Positions 6,451 through 10,511 of a stretch of DNA of 10,511 bases are shown here, in pieces. The notes under the pieces were generated by a model, which saw only the letters and a program-made list of their open reading frames with translations, was not told the DNA's origin and did no database searches. The DNA comes from a bacterium. Its GTDB lineage: Bacteria > Bacteroidota > Bacteroidia > Bacteroidales > Bacteroidaceae. The stretch's first letter is position 1, and each line of letters opens with the position of its first letter. The DNA is taken from positions 1-10,511 of the forward strand of contig SFXD01000076.1 of the NCBI GenBank assembly GCA_004559785.1, written 5' to 3'. The position numbers were made by a program, and so were the translations under genes.

Positions 6451-7707
6451 ATGACTATGGAAAGAGACGACAAGGAAATACTCGCACTGAAGAACAAATA
6501 TGGCATAGTGGGGTTCGACAATGCGCTGACGGAGGCCATACAGACGGCCCTCAAGGTAGCTCCCACCGACCTTTCCGTCCTCATACAGGGTGAGAGCGGA
6601 GTCGGCAAGGAAGTGATTCCCCGCATCATCCACGACTATAGTCTCAGACGCAAGAAGGCGGGCAAGTACATTGCCATCAACTGCGGATCCATACCAGAGG
6701 GTACCATAGATAGCGAACTGTTCGGGCACGAGAAGGGCTCCTTCACCAGTGCGATAGGAGAACACAAGGGGTACTTTGAGGTAGCAGACGGAGGAACCCT
6801 CTTCCTCGACGAGGTGGGCGAACTGCCCATGAGCACACAAGCCAGGCTTCTCAGGGTGCTGGAGACAGGAGAGTTCCTGCGCGTGGGTAGCAATACACCC
6901 CAGAAGACAGATGTCAGGATAGTGGCAGCAACCAACGTGAACATACCCAACGCCATACGTGAGGGACGATTCCGCGAAGACCTATACTACCGCCTGTGCA
7001 CCATCAACATCAAGATGCCGCCGCTGCGGGAAAGGGGAAGGGACATAGTACTGCTCTTCCGCCACTTTGCCGCACTTACGGCAGAGAGATACAGGATTGA
7101 CACACCCATCGTCCTAACGGCAGAGGCAGAGCAGGTAATCTCCAGCTACAAGTGGCCGGGAAACATAAGGCAACTGAAGAACATTGCCGAGCAAATCAGC
7201 GTACTGTCAGAGGACAAGACAATCACGCCAACCATACTGGCAAAGTATGGCATAGTACCCAACTCCGACGACGTCAGGGCTATAGCCGTCACGTCAAGCC
7301 ACACCAGTACGGGCGGACACAACTACGAGCAGGAGCTGAAGGTTCTCATGCACGCCGTAATAGAACTCAAGAACGAGGTCAACATGCTCAAGCAGAAACT
7401 GGAGAACGCATCCCCCTCCCCCATTTCCGACATGCCCACGGCTCTAACCCCCCAGCCCTCATCCCTCGGTTCACAGCCACCCATGCAACACGCCGTACAT
7501 GCCGACATGGGGCGAGAGGACTACGAGATACAGACAGCCGAGGAAGTAATAGACGAGGAAACTCTCAACATCAACGACATGGAGAAACGCAACATACTCA
7601 AGGCCCTGCAACGCAACCACTACAGGCGCAAGCAGGCTGCCAACGAACTCGGCATCAGCGAACGAACACTATACAGGAAACTCAGGGCCTATGGAATCGA
7701 GAATTAG
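6451..7707 (+). CDS. Sigma-54-interacting AAA+ transcriptional activator without sensory domain
   Basis: This 418-residue bacterial enhancer-binding protein consists of a AAA+ domain (about 18-255) followed by a linker and a Fis-type helix-turn-helix. Motifs: Walker A GESGVGKE (47-54), sigma-54-contact loop GSFTSA (96-101, normally GAFTGA), Walker B GGTLFLDE (114-121), sensor I ATN (160-162), arginine-finger region REGRFREDLYYRL (170-182), and sensor II WPGNIRQLKN (235-244). A predicted coiled coil (about 291-318) and a Pro/Ser/Gln-rich linker (about 320-350) lead to the Fis HTH with QAANELGISERTLYRKL (395-411). There is no receiver, GAF or PAS domain before the AAA+ core, so control must come from partner proteins, expression level or the linker. 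It overlaps lptE by 17 nt. A second ATG two codons in (6457) is also possible as start. Target promoters are unknown. Confidence 0.93.
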   Translation: MTMERDDKEILALKNKYGIVGFDNALTEAIQTALKVAPTDLSVLIQGESGVGKEVIPRIIHDYSLRRKKAGKYIAINCGSIPEGTIDSELFGHEKGSFTSAIGEHKGYFEVADGGTLFLDEVGELPMSTQARLLRVLETGEFLRVGSNTPQKTDVRIVAATNVNIPNAIREGRFREDLYYRLCTINIKMPPLRERGRDIVLLFRHFAALTAERYRIDTPIVLTAEAEQVISSYKWPGNIRQLKNIAEQISVLSEDKTITPTILAKYGIVPNSDDVRAIAVTSSHTSTGGHNYEQELKVLMHAVIELKNEVNMLKQKLENASPSPISDMPTALTPQPSSLGSQPPMQHAVHADMGREDYEIQTAEEVIDEETLNINDMEKRNILKALQRNHYRRKQAANELGISERTLYRKLRAYGIEN

Positions 7708-8221
7708 CAGACTACGACTTGCCTCACTGCCTTTGCTGGCACTGGCTGTACTATGCCTCGTTGCATGCAAGGTCAGCTACAAGTTCAACGGAGCAAGCAT
7801 CGACTACGAGAAGACGAAGACCATACAGATAGACAACTTCCCCCTGCGGAGCGCATACGTATGGGCTCCTATGCAGAGCATTTTCCAGAACAAGATAACG
7901 GACATCTTCGCCACACAGACCAAGCTCAGGCAGGTGAAGAAGAACGGCGACCTGCAACTGGCTGGAGAAATTACAGGCTTCGACCAGTTCAACAAGGGCA
8001 TATCCAGCGATGGCTACAGTAGTCAGGTGCAACTGAAGATGACCGTCAACGTCAGGTTTACTAACAACAAGAACCACAACGAGGACTTCGAGAAGCAGTT
8101 CTCTGCCACCACGGAATACGATGCGAGCCAACAGCTGAATACAGTGCAGGAGGAGCTCGTCACGCAAATGGTGAAGGACATAGCCGAACAAATCTTCAAT
8201 GCCACAGTGGCAAACTGGTAA
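7691..8221 (+). CDS. lptE: LptE-like LPS-assembly lipoprotein
   Basis: This 176-residue protein matches the Bacteroidetes LptE family, the outer-membrane lipoprotein that plugs the LptD barrel and helps deliver LPS to the cell surface. It begins with a basic N-region (MESRISRLR), a hydrophobic core (about 10-24) and lipobox LVAC with lipidated Cys26. The mature start KVSYKFNGASIDY and the following TKTIQIDNFPL are the family's typical opening. The rest (about 50-176) is a small alpha/beta domain ending in a helix (VKDIAEQIFNATV). The ATG lies inside the end of the activator gene, 17 nt before that gene's stop, in a different frame, which points to coupled translation. lptD is not in the window. 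Confidence 0.88.
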   Translation: MESRISRLRLASLPLLALAVLCLVACKVSYKFNGASIDYEKTKTIQIDNFPLRSAYVWAPMQSIFQNKITDIFATQTKLRQVKKNGDLQLAGEITGFDQFNKGISSDGYSSQVQLKMTVNVRFTNNKNHNEDFEKQFSATTEYDASQQLNTVQEELVTQMVKDIAEQIFNATVANW

Positions 8222-8269
8222 CGTCCCTACATTATTATATTATATACACTAACAACAAGCCAATACAAG

Positions 8270-9004
8270 ATGCAAAGGCAGCTGATAGACTACATTCGCA
8301 GACCCGAGTCGCTCGGGGCACAGGCCATCGCACACCTCGAAGCCATGACAAGCGAATACCCATACTTCCATGCCGCCAGAATCCTCTACCTACAGGCTCT
8401 GCACAGGCAACACTCGCAGCACTTTGACGAAGCCCTGCGACGCAGTTCCGTACTCGTGCCGGACAGACAAGCCTTGTTCAGGCTGATAGAGGAGCCCAAA
8501 TATAACAAGGTGGAGGAAAGACGCAAATATACGGAAGACAATTACCCCGAAAGCCGATCGGACCTGACGTACTCGCTCATCGACGATTTCCTGCGAAACA
8601 ACTGCAACGAGCCACAGGCTCCTCGAACCCGACACCGCATAGATGCCACACAGGACTACATAGGCTACCTAATGCAAAACGAGCAGGACGAGCAGCAGAC
8701 CGGCGATGACATACAGATGAACGGCGGCGGAGTCGTCGAAGACTTCCTCTCACAGGACAATCCACGCATAGTGCTCAACGATTCTCCGTCCACAAGCACG
8801 GAGACACCCAAAGAGATTGAAACAGAACCCGAAAGGGACATTCTCACCGAAGTAATGGCTGGAATTTACATAAAACAAGGACATTTTGAGAACGCAATCA
8901 AAATATTAAGGCAATTATCCTTGAAATATCCGAAAAAAAATCGTTACTTTGCAGACCAAATCAGATTTTTGGAGAAATTAATCATCAATAACAAGAACAA
9001 ATAA
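8270..9004 (+). CDS. TPR-like protein of unknown function, between lptE and secG
   Basis: This 244-residue protein has no signal peptide or membrane helix. The N-terminal part (about 1-75) is helical and TPR-like (HLEAMTSEYPYFHAARILYL region at 22-41). A middle polar, Asp/Gln/Ser-rich stretch (about 110-190) is probably disordered. The C-terminus carries one recognisable TPR-type helix pair, LTEVMAGIYIKQGHFENAIK (192-211) followed by the motif KYPKKNRYFADQIRFLEKLI (219-238). As I recall, genes of this shape sit between lptE and secG in many Bacteroidales; no function is known to me. The last 130 bases are clearly more AT-rich than the rest and include a run of eight A (8933-8940). It starts 48 nt after lptE and ends 12 nt before secG. 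Confidence 0.75.
   Translation: MQRQLIDYIRRPESLGAQAIAHLEAMTSEYPYFHAARILYLQALHRQHSQHFDEALRRSSVLVPDRQALFRLIEEPKYNKVEERRKYTEDNYPESRSDLTYSLIDDFLRNNCNEPQAPRTRHRIDATQDYIGYLMQNEQDEQQTGDDIQMNGGGVVEDFLSQDNPRIVLNDSPSTSTETPKEIETEPERDILTEVMAGIYIKQGHFENAIKILRQLSLKYPKKNRYFADQIRFLEKLIINNKNK
8920..8951 (+). promoter_or_regulatory. Possible internal promoter for secG
   Basis: CTTG (8920-8923), a 20-bp spacer and TTACTTTG (8944-8951) approximate the TTTG/TAnnTTTG consensus with one mismatch in each box. The site lies in the AT-rich 3' end of the TPR-like gene. A start near 8957 would leave about 60 nt before the secG ATG. This would let secG be expressed independently of the upstream run. Supported by pattern only. 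Confidence 0.4.
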
Positions 9005-9016
9005 ACACAACAAGAC

Positions 9017-9364
9017 ATGTACACATCTATCGTTATTCTCGTTGTAATAGCCTCCGTACTCATGTGCCTCATCGTACTCATCCAAGAGTCGAAGGGAGGC
9101 GGTCTCGCAGCAGACTATTCCAACAACAACCAGATTCTCGGAGCACCCAAGACATCCAACTTCATCGAGAAAGCCACCTGGGGGCTCGCCATCTTCATGA
9201 TTGTATTAAGCGTCATCAGCGTGGCATTCCTGCCCAGTACCACTGCGTCCGACTCCGTTCTCCTTCAGGAAGCCACGGAACAGGCAGCCACCAACCCCAA
9301 CAACGTCCCCGGCATGGCTCAGCCTTCGGCTCCAGAGGCTCCGGCAGAAACACCTGCACAGTAA
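9017..9364 (+). CDS. secG: Protein translocase subunit SecG
   Basis: This 115-residue inner-membrane protein is the SecG subunit of the SecYEG channel, which assists SecA-driven export. It has the expected two transmembrane segments (about 3-22 and 53-73) joined by a conserved cytoplasmic loop, IQESKGGGLAADYSNNNQIL (22-41) followed by the GAPK turn. The C-terminal tail (about 75-115) is rich in Ala, Pro, Gln and Glu, a variable region in Bacteroidetes SecG. The ATG follows the TPR gene by 12 nt. No Shine-Dalgarno is visible; the upstream sequence is A-rich as usual in this phylum. A 133-nt gap with no gene and no convincing terminator separates it from the kinase gene. Confidence 0.95.
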   Translation: MYTSIVILVVIASVLMCLIVLIQESKGGGLAADYSNNNQILGAPKTSNFIEKATWGLAIFMIVLSVISVAFLPSTTASDSVLLQEATEQAATNPNNVPGMAQPSAPEAPAETPAQ

Positions 9365-9497
9365 GCACAGGAAGCACACGCAGGACAAACAGGGAATACT
9401 GGCCCACGGGAAATGCGTGTGCATACGCCAGATTCCTACAAGTGCGACTGGAATGCGTAAGGAGTATACTGACAAGACTCAAGTAAAGGGTACAGAC

Positions 9498-10358
9498 ATG
9501 ACACGATACATACTCATTGCAGACAGTGGCTCGACCAAGACAGACTGGATTCTGACATCACAGGACAATGGCATCCTACAGGTCAACACCACGGGCATCA
9601 ACCCCGTAAGAGACTCACAGGATGCCATTCTTCGTGTCCTGACCGAAGAATTGCTTCCAAGAATACCCCATCCACACCAAGTGGCACAGGCACACTTCTA
9701 CGGAGCAGGTTGCATACAGCCATTCTGCCAAGCCGTAAGCCAATCCCTGTCGAATATACTGCCAAGGACAGAAATCCATGTTGGCAGCGACCTTCTTGGA
9801 GCCGCACGCGCACTGTGCGGCAACGAACCAGGCATAGCCTGCATACTCGGCACAGGGTCAAACAGTTGCCTCTACGATGGTAAGGAAATAACGCTCAACA
9901 CTCCTCCACTGGGATACATCCTCGGCGACGAAGGCAGCGGAGCGGTACTCGGGCGCACGCTCGTGGGCAACCTGCTCAAGGGGATGCTACCTCAGTCATT
10001 GCTCCGGGAGTTTCTCGACAACTTCCATCTCACACAACAGGACATAATATCCAGAGTCTACCGAAGTCCAATGCCCAACAGGTTTCTTGCCTCGCTGGTG
10101 CCATTCATAGACAGCCACAGACATCACGACGGGATACACCAGATGCTGGTTGAGCAATTCCGCCTTTTCTTCTCCCGCAACATAAAGGCATACGCCCATC
10201 CCGAAATGCACGTGAATTTCGTTGGCAGCATAGCATACGTCTTCACGGAAGAACTTACGGAATCTGCCCACATAGAGGGCTTTGAAATTGGGAAAATCAT
10301 CCAACGACCCATCATGGAGTTGACAGATTTCCATAAGAAAAGGTTAAAATTGAGTTAA
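9498..10358 (+). CDS. BadF/BadG/BcrA/BcrD-type ATPase, putative N-acetylglucosamine kinase
   Basis: This 286-residue cytosolic protein of the actin/hexokinase (ASKHA) fold belongs to the BadF/BcrA ATPase group, which includes GlcNAc and GlcNAc/MurNAc kinases. Phosphate-1 motif DSGSTKTDW is at 9-17, and SDLLGAAR (96-103) contains the likely catalytic Asp97. Phosphate-2 motif GTGSNS is at 118-123, GYILGDEGSGA at 139-149, and the adenosine motif VGSIAYVF at 242-249. It lacks the iron-sulfur ligands and size of true benzoyl-CoA reductase subunits, so a sugar-kinase role, perhaps in cell-wall amino-sugar recycling, is more likely; the exact sugar is not determined. I chose the ATG at 9498 because the protein then begins MTRYILIADSG as in relatives. 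The ATG at 9417 would add 27 unrelated residues. The stop codon lies within an 11-bp-period direct repeat. Confidence 0.88.
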   Translation: MTRYILIADSGSTKTDWILTSQDNGILQVNTTGINPVRDSQDAILRVLTEELLPRIPHPHQVAQAHFYGAGCIQPFCQAVSQSLSNILPRTEIHVGSDLLGAARALCGNEPGIACILGTGSNSCLYDGKEITLNTPPLGYILGDEGSGAVLGRTLVGNLLKGMLPQSLLREFLDNFHLTQQDIISRVYRSPMPNRFLASLVPFIDSHRHHDGIHQMLVEQFRLFFSRNIKAYAHPEMHVNFVGSIAYVFTEELTESAHIEGFEIGKIIQRPIMELTDFHKKRLKLS

Positions 10359-10363
10359 AATTG
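10343..10363 (+). repeat. Tandem GTTAAAATTG direct repeat over the kinase stop codon
   Basis: GTTAAAATTG occurs at 10343-10352 and again at 10354-10363, an 11-bp period. The repeat encodes the last residues (RLKLS) and the TAA stop. It may be chance in AT-rich DNA or a small duplication. Confidence 0.6.
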
Positions 10364-10404
10364 TCATTTTACGCACAAACATGTTAAACAACATATAATC
10401 ATCT

Positions 10405-10436
10405 ATTGCAAGATGTCATAATAACATGTAACTTTG
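10405..10436 (+). promoter_or_regulatory. Promoter for the gene entering at the right edge
   Basis: ATTG (10405-10408), a 20-bp spacer and TAACTTTG (10429-10436) give one mismatch in the -33 box and a perfect -7 box of the Bacteroidetes consensus. Initiation near 10443 would leave about 48 nt to the ATG at 10491. Imperfect palindromic elements (10381-10394 and 10413-10427) lie upstream of and inside the spacer. The promoter indicates that the long plus-strand cluster ends with the kinase gene. Confidence 0.65.
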
Positions 10437-10490
10437 CATCAGTTATCCTGAAAACAATCTTTTTACCTTAGACAAGACTAATACCTAAAA

Positions 10491-10511
10491 ATGGGAGTTA
10501 CTGTGAAGCAA
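10491..10511 (+). CDS. Possible 5' end of the next gene (partial)
   Basis: An ATG at 10491, preceded by an A-rich stretch, opens a frame MGVTVKQ that runs off the window. Its distance from the promoter at 10405-10436 fits a normal leader. Seven residues are too few to identify the product, and another downstream start cannot be excluded. Confidence 0.45.

Noticed and set aside
9365..9497. Gap between secG and the kinase gene as a small gene or RNA
   Set aside because: No conserved-looking ORF, tRNA-like fold or strong hairpin is apparent; the in-frame upstream ATG at 9417 adds residues unlike the kinase family.
10357..10370. AAAAT/ATTTT hairpin after the kinase gene
   Set aside because: The five A-T pairs are too weak and there is no GC stem, so it does not qualify as an intrinsic terminator.

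Overview
The window looks like a chromosomal segment of a Bacteroidales bacterium, most likely a Prevotella-type Prevotellaceae member. Three things support this. The promoter-like sites have the Bacteroidetes form (TTTG, about 20 bp, TAnnTTTG). Start codons lack strong Shine-Dalgarno sites. The gene set (RlmN, DUF4837 lipoprotein, PdxA-like protein, sigma-54 activator, LptE, TPR protein, SecG) is a Bacteroidales housekeeping neighbourhood. Genus is inferred from remembered resemblance only. I see no tRNA, rRNA, CRISPR array, insertion sequence, phage gene or attachment site.

Left part (1-3370): a short regulatory region holds a duplicated promoter-like element and two inverted repeats, followed by a Cof-type HAD phosphatase gene on the plus strand. 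It converges on two minus-strand genes, 5-formyltetrahydrofolate cyclo-ligase and an exported GH109-like Gfo/Idh/MocA protein. An AT-rich divergent region (3174-3371) separates the latter from rlmN, with TATCTTTG -7-like boxes facing both ways.

Right part (3372-10358): eight plus-strand genes follow with mostly short gaps or an overlap: rlmN, a DUF4837 lipoprotein, a PdxA-derived protein, a sigma-54 AAA+ activator, lptE, a TPR-like protein, secG and a BadF/BcrA-type sugar kinase. The theme is cell-envelope and translation housekeeping: rRNA methylation, LPS transport, protein secretion and amino-sugar phosphorylation. The regulator overlaps lptE by 17 nt, which suggests coupled translation. 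A good promoter at the right edge (10405-10436) precedes the start of a further gene.

The most unusual item is the gene at 5529-6404. Its two ends and several internal blocks resemble PdxA (4-hydroxythreonine-4-phosphate dehydrogenase of vitamin B6 synthesis), but the segments that carry the metal-binding histidines and substrate/nucleotide motifs are deleted or replaced, in an open reading frame with no internal stop. It looks like a retained pseudoenzyme. A second oddity is the sigma-54 activator, which has no sensory domain and carries GSFTSA in place of the GAFTGA loop.
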